Part shown: positions 33,673 to 42,528 of the stretch, in pieces
How the letters are laid out: each line of letters begins with the position of its first letter
How positions within the stretch are numbered: position 1 is the stretch's first letter
From: Novosphingobium profundi
GTDB lineage: Bacteria > Pseudomonadota > Alphaproteobacteria > Sphingomonadales > Sphingomonadaceae
Assembly (NCBI RefSeq): GCF_020524485.1
Contig: NZ_JAIVLF010000001.1
Location: forward strand, 1,240,001-1,304,000
Reading direction: 5' to 3'
DNA length: 64,000 nucleotides
Program-made: the position numbers and the translations under genes
Notes under the pieces: model-generated
The model's input: only the letters and a program-made list of their open reading frames with translations
The model's database searches: none
Told to the model about the DNA's origin: nothing

Positions 33673-33679
33673 CTAGGCT
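33673..33679 (+). promoter_or_regulatory. CTAG-containing promoter-like motif before the beta-propeller gene
   Basis: ATCCTAGGCT surrounds 33673, 43 bases before the start at 33716, and is identical over ten bases to the motif before the SphA-type gene (26983-26992). CTAG is generally rare in proteobacterial DNA, which makes the recurrence more notable. Confidence 0.35.
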
Positions 33680-33715
33680 GCGCGAACACGGCGCACGGCA
33701 GGCAGGGGAAGCGAA

Positions 33716-35797
33716 ATGGCACGGACGATGAGCAAAGCGATGCTGGGGGCTGGGTTCCTGGCCCTGGCTGGCGTCGCGATGGCGAATGCGGGCGCGCAGA
33801 AGGCGCCCTCGGGCGCGGCCGAAAAGCTCACCTATCACGTCTCTCCCGGGCGCGAGGGCTGGACCGACCGCGAACCGGCTCTGGATCCCCAGAGTGTCAC
33901 GGCGTCCGACTTCGGCCAGATCTGGCAGTCGCCCAAGCTCGATGGTTTTGGCGCGAAGCCCGCGCGCCTTTTCGCCTCGCCACTCTACATTGGCGATCTG
34001 GATTTCACCGAGGGCGCGTTTGCCGCAAAGCGCCTCGCGCTGGCCTATGCGGTCACCAGCACGGGCTATGCCTATGCGATCCACGCCGGGAGCCAGGCGG
34101 GCGTCGAGGCGGGCGCGATCCTGTGGAAGCGCCGACTGACATCCAGTCCGTGCCAGGACGGCCAGATGGGCAACCTCGCCACCCCCGTGATCGACCGCGA
34201 GGCCGGGCGTCTCTACGTGACCAGCTGCCGGGGCGACTGGATCTGGGACATCCACGCGCTCGATCTGCGCAGCGGCGAGGAACTGCCCGGCTGGCCGCTG
34301 GAGGTCAGCGCGCGCACCGTGACCGATGATGTAAACCGCAATGGGACCTCGCATTTCGTCGAAGGGCAGATCTACTTCCAGCGCGGCGCGCTGGCGCTGA
34401 GCGAAGACGGAGAAAAGCTCTACGTCGCCTTCGGGCCGGACATGCAGGGCTTCCTCGTCTCGGTCGACACGGCGCGCGAAGGCGAGGGCCGCGGACAACC
34501 GGCGATTTCCAGTGCCTTCTCCTCGATGCCGAGTGAAACGATGGAGCAGGGCGGCATGTGGGGCGCCTCGGGACCGGCCATCGACCCGGAAGGGCGCATC
34601 TACATCGCCTCGGGGGCGAGCGTCCTAAACGCGCTCAACAAGGGCGGCATTGCCGGGGTCTACCCGGACGTTGATCACGCCTGGGGGCAGTCGATCCTCC
34701 AGTTCCGCGACACCGCGGACAAGGGGCTGGTCCTTGCCGGAACCTTCTCGCCCTTCAACTACTGCCAGACGGCGGCCTCGGACATCGACATTGCGAGCAG
34801 TGGAGCGGTGGCCTTCGATCTGGAGCCCGGGCGTGCAACTTCGCACCGCCTGCTGGGCCTGGGCGCGGCGAAGCAGGGGCTCGCCTTCCTCCTTGATCGC
34901 GACCACATGCCGGGGGGCACCACGCGCCGTCCGGCCTGTAGCGAGGACCCGGCTTCCGATCCTTCGCTGCTGGCGCCTGAAGACCAGCCCGCGTTCGGAT
35001 CGCGCGGGCCCACGCTGATCTTCGGCCCCTATTCGGACAGCATCGGCATGGGCAACTCGGCCAAGAGCCGCAGTGTCCTTGCCCACTTTCGCAGCGCGCA
35101 GGGGGCGCACTATCTCTACTACGCCGGAAGCGCGAAGGAGGGGGAGGACTTTGGCACTAATGTCCCGCCCAGCCTGGTGCGCGCCCGCGTCGTGGCACAG
35201 GCTGGCAAGGCGCCGTTCCTGCGTGTCGATGCGCGCGAGATGACGGTGACCTTGCAGAACCCGGGCGCCCCTGTCGTCTCGAGCCATGAGGGCAAGGGCG
35301 GCGTGGTCTGGGTGCTCGACACCAATGTCCCGCGCAGCGTCGACATCTACCAGCCCGACGCGCCCGGGGCCCGGCTCCACGCCTTCGACGCGGCAACGCT
35401 GACGCCGCTCTGGAACAGTGGCAATGCGCTTTACACTTCGGGCAAGTACAACGAACCGGCCGTGGTTGATGGCATGGTGATCGTGGGGACCGACCGCTTG
35501 CAGGCCTTCGGCAGGCGTACGGCCACGACACCCCGCTTCGCCGATGCCCCGGTGCGCGAGGTCAAGGCGGGATCGGATGCAAGCGTGGGCAAGGCCGTCT
35601 ATGGCGCGCGCTGCGCCAGCTGCCACAGCGCGGCCAGTTCAGGCGCGCCCTCGGTCAAGACGCTGGCGACCTATCCGCTGGAGCGCATCGTCACGGCCAT
35701 GACCACGGGCAAGATGCAGGAAATGGCCTCGGGCCTTAGCCGTGACCATATCCGCGCCGTCGCCGAGCACGTGCGCCGTCAGGGGCAAGAGCGCTAG
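33716..35797 (+). CDS. Periplasmic PQQ-like beta-propeller protein with C-terminal cytochrome c domain
   Basis: This 693 aa protein has a signal peptide (MSKAMLGAGFLALAGVAMANAGAQ), a long beta-propeller-like region (repeated strand sets such as LATPVIDREAGRLYVTS, GALALSEDGEKLYVAFG, GASGPAIDPEGRIYIASG, VDGMVIVGTDRLQAF) and a C-terminal heme-c site CASCH near residue 640 with a downstream Met-rich stretch (MTTGKMQEM). The layout resembles quinohemoprotein dehydrogenases, but I cannot find the full set of PQQ-contact motifs, so cofactor use is open. It probably passes electrons to the respiratory chain. Substrate unknown. Confidence 0.75.
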   Translation: MARTMSKAMLGAGFLALAGVAMANAGAQKAPSGAAEKLTYHVSPGREGWTDREPALDPQSVTASDFGQIWQSPKLDGFGAKPARLFASPLYIGDLDFTEGAFAAKRLALAYAVTSTGYAYAIHAGSQAGVEAGAILWKRRLTSSPCQDGQMGNLATPVIDREAGRLYVTSCRGDWIWDIHALDLRSGEELPGWPLEVSARTVTDDVNRNGTSHFVEGQIYFQRGALALSEDGEKLYVAFGPDMQGFLVSVDTAREGEGRGQPAISSAFSSMPSETMEQGGMWGASGPAIDPEGRIYIASGASVLNALNKGGIAGVYPDVDHAWGQSILQFRDTADKGLVLAGTFSPFNYCQTAASDIDIASSGAVAFDLEPGRATSHRLLGLGAAKQGLAFLLDRDHMPGGTTRRPACSEDPASDPSLLAPEDQPAFGSRGPTLIFGPYSDSIGMGNSAKSRSVLAHFRSAQGAHYLYYAGSAKEGEDFGTNVPPSLVRARVVAQAGKAPFLRVDAREMTVTLQNPGAPVVSSHEGKGGVVWVLDTNVPRSVDIYQPDAPGARLHAFDAATLTPLWNSGNALYTSGKYNEPAVVDGMVIVGTDRLQAFGRRTATTPRFADAPVREVKAGSDASVGKAVYGARCASCHSAASSGAPSVKTLATYPLERIVTAMTTGKMQEMASGLSRDHIRAVAEHVRRQGQER

Positions 35798-35812
35798 GCG
35801 CGAACCGCTGCG

Positions 35813-36727
35813 TCAGGCTCGGCGCCGGTAGAGCCAGTTTGCCGGAAGGCCAAGGCGCAGGCACGCCTGCGCCGGAGGAGCGCTGCGCAAGGGGATCCGC
35901 TCGAACAGGGCGCCCAGCGCGCGGATCACCCGGCGCTCCCAACCGGCAAGGCGGAAGTGCCTGTCGGTGAGGCCCAGTTGGCGCTGCGTCCATTCGGGTA
36001 GCGTGGCGATTGCGGCGCGGATCATCATGCGCTGGAACGGGCGCAAGGGCGTGGGAACGGCCGGCGTGCGCTCCATGATCGAGAGGAATTCGAAGACGAT
36101 CGAATGGGCCACGATCCGCGGACGCATGTCTTCGAAACAGGCCTTCTGCTCGGCGAGGCTCAGCGGGGCTCCGGTCGCCCCAAACAACCCTGCGATGGGC
36201 TTGCTCTCGGCGTAGAAGCGGTCGCGTTGTTCGTCGCTGAGCGGGCGGCACCATTTCGCATAGGCCTCCATGAAGCCATAGCCGACGGTGGCCTGAACCC
36301 AGTCGAGCAGGACCGGGTCGTTGGCGTGGTAGGGCTCCCCGTCGGGCGTGGTGCCGCGCACCTTCTCGTGCATGCGTACGACCCCGCCGATCAGCTTGCT
36401 CGCCACCTCGCGCGGCGCATAGACGCTGACATGGGTGGCGAGCCCGGTGCGGCGAAGGCGTGTGATCGGGTCCTTGGGGAAGATCGAATGCCCCCAGACC
36501 CCTTCGCGCACCCTGGGCTCGCCCAGTTCCAGGAGGACCGCCGTGATCCCCCCGATGAACAGCGAGACCGGGTTCTTGTAGACCTGCCAGGCCACCGAGT
36601 CCGGCTCGTACCAGGCCGGAGCCCGCGCCGGCCTGGCAAAGTCGATGGCGGGACGAGGGGCGGGCTTCGCGCCGGGCCCCGCGTTGGCGGAGGAGGCGGA
36701 AGCGGAAGCTGTCTGCGTGAGGGCCAT
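35813..36727 (-). CDS. Oxygenase MpaB/DUF2236 family protein
   Basis: This 304 aa protein starts at ATG 36727 behind AAGGAGACACAG. Typical DUF2236/MpaB-type stretches are FIGGITAVLLELGEPRVREGVWGHS, RLRRTGLATHVSVYAP, VRMHEKVRGTTPDG, and LDWVQATVGYGFMEAY. Relatives are heme proteins such as the latex-clearing oxygenase and mycophenolic-acid MpaB, so it may cleave or oxidise an isoprenoid or lipid. It is convergent with the beta-propeller gene and 11 bases downstream of the TonB receptor gene, so it is likely co-transcribed with the receptor. The frame continues upstream to 37702 but overlaps the receptor gene. Confidence 0.85.
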   Translation of the reverse strand: MALTQTASASASSANAGPGAKPAPRPAIDFARPARAPAWYEPDSVAWQVYKNPVSLFIGGITAVLLELGEPRVREGVWGHSIFPKDPITRLRRTGLATHVSVYAPREVASKLIGGVVRMHEKVRGTTPDGEPYHANDPVLLDWVQATVGYGFMEAYAKWCRPLSDEQRDRFYAESKPIAGLFGATGAPLSLAEQKACFEDMRPRIVAHSIVFEFLSIMERTPAVPTPLRPFQRMMIRAAIATLPEWTQRQLGLTDRHFRLAGWERRVIRALGALFERIPLRSAPPAQACLRLGLPANWLYRRRA

Positions 36728-36738
36728 CTGTGTCTCCT

Positions 36739-39225
36739 TCAGAAGCCGTAGGACAGGGTAAGGCCATAGGTGCGCGGCATGCCTGCGAAGCGCACGTTGA
36801 GGTTCTGGTTGTCGACCACGCTGGTCCAGTAATAGGTGTTGGTAAGGTTGCGTGCCCAGAGCGAGAGGCCCCAGTTTCCGTCCGCGCTTTGCACGCCGAT
36901 GCTGCCGTTCAGCAGGAAATAGTCCTTGATCGCGAAGAGCGGATCCTCGCCGAAGTCGGAGTGGGTCTTGGACTGGTAGCTGGCATTGAGGCTGGCGCGG
37001 AAATCGAAGTTGGTCGACACCGGCACGACCACGAGCGCGGTTCCGCTGGTCGAGAACTTGGGTGCAAAGGAAAAGTTCGCGCCGGTGAAGTCGGTCGGGA
37101 TCCCGGCCGCGTTGGCGCCGGTGTAGTTCTTGACCTTGGTGTCGAGGTAGGTCGCGTTCCAGGTCAGGGTCAGTTCGTTGATCGGCTGGAGCACGATTTC
37201 GCCGTCGATGCCCCAGGCGCGGGACTTGGGTATGTTCACCAGCCTCTGCAGCGCGCCGAAGGTGGGATCGGGCACGTAGGAGCTGAACTGCTTGTCGGTG
37301 TAGTCGTAGTAGAAGCCCGTCACATTGACTTGCGCGCGGTGGCCCCAGAAGCCCAGGCGCGCGCCGATCTCGTAAGCGGTGAGTTTCTCCTGCGTCGCCG
37401 GTGTGAACTGCACCGCGCGGTTGGCCGGGACGATGGGGATATTGCCCGACTTGATCCCGCGCGCGACCGAGGCGAAGAGCAGGGTGTCGGCATTGGGCTC
37501 GTACTGCAGCGCAAGGCGGCCGGAGAAATTGCTCTCGTTGAGCCGCGAATAGACCTCGTGGTCGGTGTTGGTGACCGGATCGTAGGTCGTGCAGCCGTTC
37601 TTCACGACCTCGGGGGCGATGACGCCATAGGTCTGGAAGATGATCGCGCGTGCGGCCGTGTTGACGATGGGCAGGTAGTTGCCGTTGACGTCGATGGAGC
37701 ACCCGTTGAGTTCGGTCTTGTCGATCCCCACACGCATGCCGCCCGACATCGTGAGCTGCGAGGTCAGTTCGACTTCGCCGTTCATGAAGGCGCTCATCGT
37801 CTCCGACTTCGAGCGCGCTCCGCCCCCGCCAGCCCGGAACGCATTGACGACGTCCGCCGGGGTATAGCCCGAGGTATTGAAGATCGCATTGGCTACAGGA
37901 TCGGCCATGAGGCCGAGCGTGGCGAGACGCAGGTAGCGCACCGAGGAGTTCTCCCCGATGAGGAAGACCGTGCTCTCGTGCATCTTGTCGTGGGCGTAAT
38001 ACCCGCCGAGGGTGAGGTCGAAGCCATCCCCGTCGATCTCGGCCCGGAACTCCTGCTGAAACGACTTGATCCCGGCGTCGTAGCGCGTGGCGATGATCTC
38101 GTAGGGCGCGCCCGAGAAGTCGACCACGTCATTTCGCGAGAAGTCGTTGTAGCCCGAGATCGAGATGAAGCTGAGGCGGTCGTTGGGGCTCCAGGTCAGC
38201 CGCAGCTGGGCCGAAATGAAATCGCTGTCGGCCTTTGGCGCACCGATGCCCGGGGCAAGGCCCAGGGTCTGCGAAAGCTGCTGTGTGGTATTGAACCCAG
38301 CCTGGCTGGCCTTGTTCGGCTGGTAGGTGTCGAGGTAGTCGAGCAGGCCCGGCACGTTGGCATCACCCGGCCCGAACGATGGCGCGGCCAGCGAGAGGCG
38401 GTTGGTAAGGTTGAGGCTGATAGCTTGGCCCGCCTGCGTGTCCGAACGGTCGCGCCAGCCCGAGACCGACAGAAAGGCCGAGAAGTCGTCTCCCGGCTCG
38501 ATAAGCAGCGAGGCGCGCCCGGCCAGACGGTCCTTCTCGCCAAGGCGATCCCCGCGCAGCTGGTCCACCTGCCAGCCCTTGTCGCTGTTCTCCCAGCGGC
38601 CCGAAACACGCAGCGCTGCGATATCGCCAAGCGGCAGGTTGAGCATCCCCTCCAGGTTATACGTCTGGTAGTTGCCGAACTCGGCCTGGACTCGTCCCGA
38701 GGTCGTACCCAGCAAGGGCTTGGCAGTGATGAAGTCGATCAGGCCCGCGGTCGTGTTGCGCCCATAGAGTGTGCCCTGGGGGCCCTTGAGCACCTCGACG
38801 CGTTCAAGGTCGAAGATCGGACCTCCGGCCATCGAGGGGTAGGGGTAGGCCAGTTCGTCCTGGTAGATGCCGACTGTCGAGGTCGCGGTGATATTGACCG
38901 TGTTGAAGCCGATGCCGCGCAGGGTGAAGATCGGCACGCCCGAATAGGCGGGCGCAACGCTCAGGCCCGGGACCGCCGTCGCCAGCGCGTTGACGTCGTC
39001 AATGCGCAGGTCTTCCAGTGTATCCTGCCCCAGCGCCTGCACGGCCAGCGGTACCTCGTAGATGCTTTCGCTTTTGCGCTGGGCGGTGACGATGATTTCG
39101 GGCATGCTGGGCTCGGCCCTCATTGGTCTTGCGGCTTCGTCCTGAGCCCGGGCTGCCTGAAGGGGCAGGAAGGCGGCTCCGATCGCCATCCACGCCGTGC
39201 TGCTGGCCAGTGCTGTTCTGCGCAT
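36739..39225 (-). CDS. TonB-dependent outer-membrane receptor
   Basis: This 828 aa receptor has a signal peptide (TAWMAIGAAFLPLQAARAQ), a TonB-box-like MPEIIVTAQRKSES, a plug domain (VPLAVQALGQDTLEDL, PIFTLRGIGFNTVNITATST, LERVEVLKGPQGTLYGRNTTAGLIDFITAKP) and a barrel with C-terminal GLTLSYGF. Such receptors in sphingomonads commonly take up hydrophobic or aromatic growth substrates rather than iron. It is followed by the MpaB-family gene and divergent from a LuxR regulator. The intergenic DNA holds one of the five shared AT-rich elements. Confidence 0.95.
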   Translation of the reverse strand: MRRTALASSTAWMAIGAAFLPLQAARAQDEAARPMRAEPSMPEIIVTAQRKSESIYEVPLAVQALGQDTLEDLRIDDVNALATAVPGLSVAPAYSGVPIFTLRGIGFNTVNITATSTVGIYQDELAYPYPSMAGGPIFDLERVEVLKGPQGTLYGRNTTAGLIDFITAKPLLGTTSGRVQAEFGNYQTYNLEGMLNLPLGDIAALRVSGRWENSDKGWQVDQLRGDRLGEKDRLAGRASLLIEPGDDFSAFLSVSGWRDRSDTQAGQAISLNLTNRLSLAAPSFGPGDANVPGLLDYLDTYQPNKASQAGFNTTQQLSQTLGLAPGIGAPKADSDFISAQLRLTWSPNDRLSFISISGYNDFSRNDVVDFSGAPYEIIATRYDAGIKSFQQEFRAEIDGDGFDLTLGGYYAHDKMHESTVFLIGENSSVRYLRLATLGLMADPVANAIFNTSGYTPADVVNAFRAGGGGARSKSETMSAFMNGEVELTSQLTMSGGMRVGIDKTELNGCSIDVNGNYLPIVNTAARAIIFQTYGVIAPEVVKNGCTTYDPVTNTDHEVYSRLNESNFSGRLALQYEPNADTLLFASVARGIKSGNIPIVPANRAVQFTPATQEKLTAYEIGARLGFWGHRAQVNVTGFYYDYTDKQFSSYVPDPTFGALQRLVNIPKSRAWGIDGEIVLQPINELTLTWNATYLDTKVKNYTGANAAGIPTDFTGANFSFAPKFSTSGTALVVVPVSTNFDFRASLNASYQSKTHSDFGEDPLFAIKDYFLLNGSIGVQSADGNWGLSLWARNLTNTYYWTSVVDNQNLNVRFAGMPRTYGLTLSYGF

Positions 39226-39276
39226 CTCTCGTTCCCCTCTCCTGCCTCCCCTTTGTGGGGTTTGGCCTTATTTTGT

Positions 39277-39295
39277 TTACTTGCATAATTACATT
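39277..39295. promoter_or_regulatory. AT-rich regulon element 1 (TonB receptor / LuxR gap)
   Basis: TTACTTGCATAATTACATT lies in the 110-base divergent gap between the TonB receptor and the LuxR-type gene. About 15 of 18 positions match the element at 52420-52437 (reverse strand). It is the first of five similar sites in this cluster. Confidence 0.4.
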
Positions 39296-39335
39296 CTGTA
39301 CTTCCGAAGCGGAAGCTATCGGATCTGATAGGGGT

Positions 39336-40064
39336 ATGGCGGGTAACAGCGAACTGGCACAACTGGCGCTCCAATTGCGCGAGGAAGGGCGGTCCCTCGG
39401 GCTGCCGCTCGTCGCGACCTGTGCCGATATCAGTTCGGCGCGGCCCACGCTGGACGAGCGCGGCGAACCGGTTGCGAGCCTGTTCGATTTCACCCGCCCC
39501 GCGGCCGGATACTGGAAGAAGGGCGATCTGGCGCTGCGCAACGCCATGGTGGCGCTGATCCGCAACCTGGGCGATCCCTTCTACTACATGGACGGAGCCG
39601 TGGGCAGCTGGCGCCCGGTCAAGGTGACGCCCCGTCTGGAAGAACTGGGGCGCAGCGTGAACTATGCTGTGCGCAGCGCGATCATCGCGCCGGTACGTCT
39701 GCCGCGCAGCACGCTGGGTGCGGTGGTCTGGGCGAGCGACGGGGAAGGCGTGGATGTGCGCCCCCTGTTCGAGGCGCATGCCCTCCGGCTCCACGGGCTG
39801 GCCGCGCGCTTCATCTCGGCCTGCGACACCCTCGCGCATGGCGCGCCCGAGATCGACTTGTGCGCGCTCACCCGGCGCGAGGTGCAATGCCTCAAGCTGG
39901 TGGCGGCGGGGAAGACCGACAGCGAAATCGCAACGATTCTCGGGCTCGCGACGCCCACCGTGCGGTTTCACATGAAGAAGGCCAGCGCCAAGCTGGAAGA
40001 GAACGGTCGGCTGCGCACGGCGCAGCGGGCGATTGAACTGGGCTACGTGTCCACGCGGCTATGA
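39336..40064 (+). CDS. LuxR-type transcriptional regulator
   Basis: This 242 aa regulator starts at ATG 39336 (AGGGG upstream). The N-terminal ~170 residues match no domain I can name. The C-terminus is a LuxR helix-turn-helix (LTRREVQCLKLVAAGKTDSEIATILGL, TPTVRFHMKKASAKL). There is no receiver Asp, so it is not a response regulator; the N-terminal part (FYYMDGAVGSW, IIAPVRLPRSTLGAVVWAS) may bind a ligand, as in autoinducer-domain regulators. It is divergent from the TonB receptor, and TetR follows 56 bases later. It likely controls the catabolic cluster. Confidence 0.82.
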   Translation: MAGNSELAQLALQLREEGRSLGLPLVATCADISSARPTLDERGEPVASLFDFTRPAAGYWKKGDLALRNAMVALIRNLGDPFYYMDGAVGSWRPVKVTPRLEELGRSVNYAVRSAIIAPVRLPRSTLGAVVWASDGEGVDVRPLFEAHALRLHGLAARFISACDTLAHGAPEIDLCALTRREVQCLKLVAAGKTDSEIATILGLATPTVRFHMKKASAKLEENGRLRTAQRAIELGYVSTRL

Positions 40065-40120
40065 CGCGCGGTAGTCCTGTCCGACATCGGCCTGCAGGGG
40101 CAGGCGCAAGGGAGGTTTGA

Positions 40121-40777
40121 GTGGCAGTTGGTGAAGCAGGCGCGAGGAAGCGCTCGCCCGGACGGCGCAAGAAGGGCGCGAAGGCCTCGACGGCGGATCT
40201 GTTGCTCGATGCCACGAGCAGCCTCATGGTCGAGCGCAACTCGGCCGACGTGACCTTTGCCGACATCGCCGAACATTCGGGGCTCAACGCGGCGCTGATC
40301 CGCTACCATTTCGGCAGCAAGGCGGGCCTTTTCATGGCTCTGCTGGAGCGCGATGCGGGCGGCACGTTCGGCAACCTGGAGGCGCTGGTGAGCGCGGACA
40401 TGCCCGCGGATCAGAAGCTGCGCCACCATGTATTCGGTGTGATCAAGACCTATTGGCGCTACCCCTACATGAATCGGCTCGTGGCCGCGCTTTCGCTCGA
40501 AAGCGATTCGGAGGCCGCACGGTTCATTGCCGAGCGTTTCACCCTGACCCTGGCCGATGCGCAGCGCCGTATTCTCGAGCAGGGTGAGCGTGAGGGGCTG
40601 TTTCGTCCAATTGACCCGATGATGTTTTATTTCTCGGTGATCGGCTCGTGCGACCACCTGTTCAATGCGCGCCATTCGCTCAAGTTCGCCTTCGGTGTGG
40701 AGGATATCGATGACGACCTGCGCTGCCGCTACAGCGAGCATGTCGCTGGGATCCTTCTGGAAAGCGTGATGCTCTGA
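40121..40777 (+). CDS. TetR-family transcriptional regulator
   Basis: This 218 aa protein starts with GTG 40121 behind GGAGG. A basic N-terminal extension (ARKRSPGRRKKGAK) precedes a TetR helix-turn-helix (TADLLLDATSSLM, VTFADIAEHSGLNAALIRYHFGSKAGLFMALLE). The C-terminal ligand domain resembles fatty-acid or CoA-responsive TetR proteins only loosely. The AT-rich elements found before the ligase, thiolase/crotonase, dehydrogenase and SDR genes are candidate operators for it. Confidence 0.9.
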   Translation: MAVGEAGARKRSPGRRKKGAKASTADLLLDATSSLMVERNSADVTFADIAEHSGLNAALIRYHFGSKAGLFMALLERDAGGTFGNLEALVSADMPADQKLRHHVFGVIKTYWRYPYMNRLVAALSLESDSEAARFIAERFTLTLADAQRRILEQGEREGLFRPIDPMMFYFSVIGSCDHLFNARHSLKFAFGVEDIDDDLRCRYSEHVAGILLESVML

Positions 40778-40795
40778 CAGCAGCCTTGCGTGACG

Positions 40796-40813
40796 TTTTT
40801 TAATTGAGTAATT
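40796..40813. promoter_or_regulatory. AT-rich regulon element 2 (before the acyl-CoA ligase)
   Basis: TTTTTTAATTGAGTAATT, read on the minus strand, matches the shared element at about 14 of 18 positions. A further AT stretch continues to 40820. It lies between the TetR gene and the ligase start, about 60-80 bases before the ligase. Confidence 0.38.
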
Positions 40814-40873
40814 AATTTGATGGAGAGTCGATAGGTAAGACGTCCGGAACGATAACGGGACAGGGGAACGACG

Positions 40874-42502
40874 ATGGGAGACGTCCGAACTCACCGAAGC
40901 GGTGTACCTGCCGGAAAGGCGCAGGCCATCGACTTCGAGCGCATGCCGCGGCTGGGAGATATCCCGGCCTATTTCGCGCAGGATCGCCCCGACAGGGCGG
41001 CCATGCGCTTCGGTGCGCGGATCACGTCCTGGCGCGAGCTGGACCGACGCGCGACCGAGGTCGCCCATGCGCTGGCGGCTGAGGGCGTGAACGCCGGGGA
41101 CAGGGTGGCCTTCATCGGCAAGGGCAGTGATCGTTTCTTCGAACTCTTGTTCGGAGCCGCGCGCCTCGGCGCGGTCCTGGTGCCGCTGCAATGGCGTCTG
41201 GCCGTTCCCGAAGCCGAAGCGATCCTGGCGCATTGCGCGCCGCGCCTGCTGTTCCTCGAGGCAGACCAGTTTGCCCATCTCGATAGCTTCGCAGCCTATG
41301 GTGGGCCCGAAGGCTGCATCGCGATGGCACCGGGAAGCTCGTGCCGCCTGTTCGAGGACTGGCGAAGGCAGGCGGGCGCCTCCGGCACCTTGCCCGAAGT
41401 CGATCCGGCTAGCGCAGCACTCCAGCTCTACACCTCGGGCACGACCGGCGAGCCCAAGGGCGTGGTGCTCAGCCATGCCAATATCCTCTCCGGGCGGCGC
41501 GATGCGATGCGTGCCGGGATGCGCTGGAACGAATGGGATGAGGGGGACGTCAACCTTGTCGCGCTGCCGCTTGGCCACATTGGCGGGGTGGGCTGGGCGA
41601 TCGTCGGCTTCTTCAATGGCGCGACGACGCTCATCCACGCCGAGTTCCTGCCCGATGCCTTCATCGCCGCGCTGGCCGGGGAGGGGGTTAGCAAGACCTT
41701 CCTGGTGCCCACCGCGATCCAGATCCTGTTGACCCGTCCCGGTATCCGCGAGCGGACCTTTCCGCAGCTGCGCACGATGCTCTACGGCGCCAGTCCCATC
41801 GCGCTCGATCTCCTGCGCGAGGCGACCGAGGTCTTTGCCTGCGAGTTCGTGCAGCAATATGGCATGACCGAAACCTGCGGGACCGTGGTCTACCTGCCGC
41901 CTGAAGACCATGACCCGGCGGGGAACGAGCGGATGCGCGCAGCGGGCCTGCCGATGCCGGGCGTGGAGCTACGTATTGTCGATCCCTCTACGCGCGGCGC
42001 GCTCGGCGTGCGCGAGGTGGGCGAAGTGGAGACCCGCTCGGTCGCCAACATGCTGGGCTATTGGCATGCGGCGGACAAGACGGCGCAGGTCCTCGATGGC
42101 GAAGGCTGGCTCAAGACCGGCGATGCGGGTTATCTCGATGAGGACGGCTATCTCTATATCTGCGACCGCTTCAAGGACATGATCTGCACCGGGGCCGAGA
42201 ACGTCTATCCGGCCGAGGTCGAGAACGCGATCTACGGCCACCCGGCGATTGCCGAAGTGGCCGTGATCGGCGTGCCCGACGCGCGTTGGGGCGAGGCGGT
42301 CAAGGCGGTGGTGGTTCTGAAGCCGGGGGCAGAGGCGCAGGACACCGATATCCTTGCCTTCGCACGCACGCGGATCGGTGGGCACAAGGTCCCCAAATCG
42401 GTCGACTTCGTGGACAGCCTGCCGCGCACGCCTTCGGGCAAGGTGATGCGCCGCAAGCTGCGCGATCCCTATTGGGAAGGGCGCGAACGCGGCGTCAACT
42501 GA
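40874..42502 (+). CDS. AMP-forming acyl-CoA synthetase
   Basis: This 542 aa ligase belongs to the ANL superfamily: LYTSGTTGEPKGVVLSH (P-loop-like phosphate site), YGMTETCG, GWLKTGDAGYLDEDGYLYICDRFKDMI, and the C-terminal Lys motif PRTPSGKVMRRKL. It activates a carboxylic acid to its CoA ester, the entry step of the beta-oxidation genes that follow. The sequence alone does not tell chain length or ring structure. It starts at ATG 40874. It precedes a convergent SDR. Confidence 0.92.
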   Translation: MGDVRTHRSGVPAGKAQAIDFERMPRLGDIPAYFAQDRPDRAAMRFGARITSWRELDRRATEVAHALAAEGVNAGDRVAFIGKGSDRFFELLFGAARLGAVLVPLQWRLAVPEAEAILAHCAPRLLFLEADQFAHLDSFAAYGGPEGCIAMAPGSSCRLFEDWRRQAGASGTLPEVDPASAALQLYTSGTTGEPKGVVLSHANILSGRRDAMRAGMRWNEWDEGDVNLVALPLGHIGGVGWAIVGFFNGATTLIHAEFLPDAFIAALAGEGVSKTFLVPTAIQILLTRPGIRERTFPQLRTMLYGASPIALDLLREATEVFACEFVQQYGMTETCGTVVYLPPEDHDPAGNERMRAAGLPMPGVELRIVDPSTRGALGVREVGEVETRSVANMLGYWHAADKTAQVLDGEGWLKTGDAGYLDEDGYLYICDRFKDMICTGAENVYPAEVENAIYGHPAIAEVAVIGVPDARWGEAVKAVVVLKPGAEAQDTDILAFARTRIGGHKVPKSVDFVDSLPRTPSGKVMRRKLRDPYWEGRERGVN

Positions 42503-42528
42503 CGCGGCGTTCGCGCGGTTTACCAGCT

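Noticed and set aside
35813..37702. A longer 629-codon frame for the MpaB-family protein
   Set aside because: The additional 5' part lies inside the TonB receptor gene. ATG 36727 follows AAGGAG.
36730..39288. An 852-codon plus-strand frame opposite the TonB receptor
   Set aside because: The receptor has full signal, plug and barrel motifs; the complementary frame is Gly/Val/Asp/Arg-rich with no domain.
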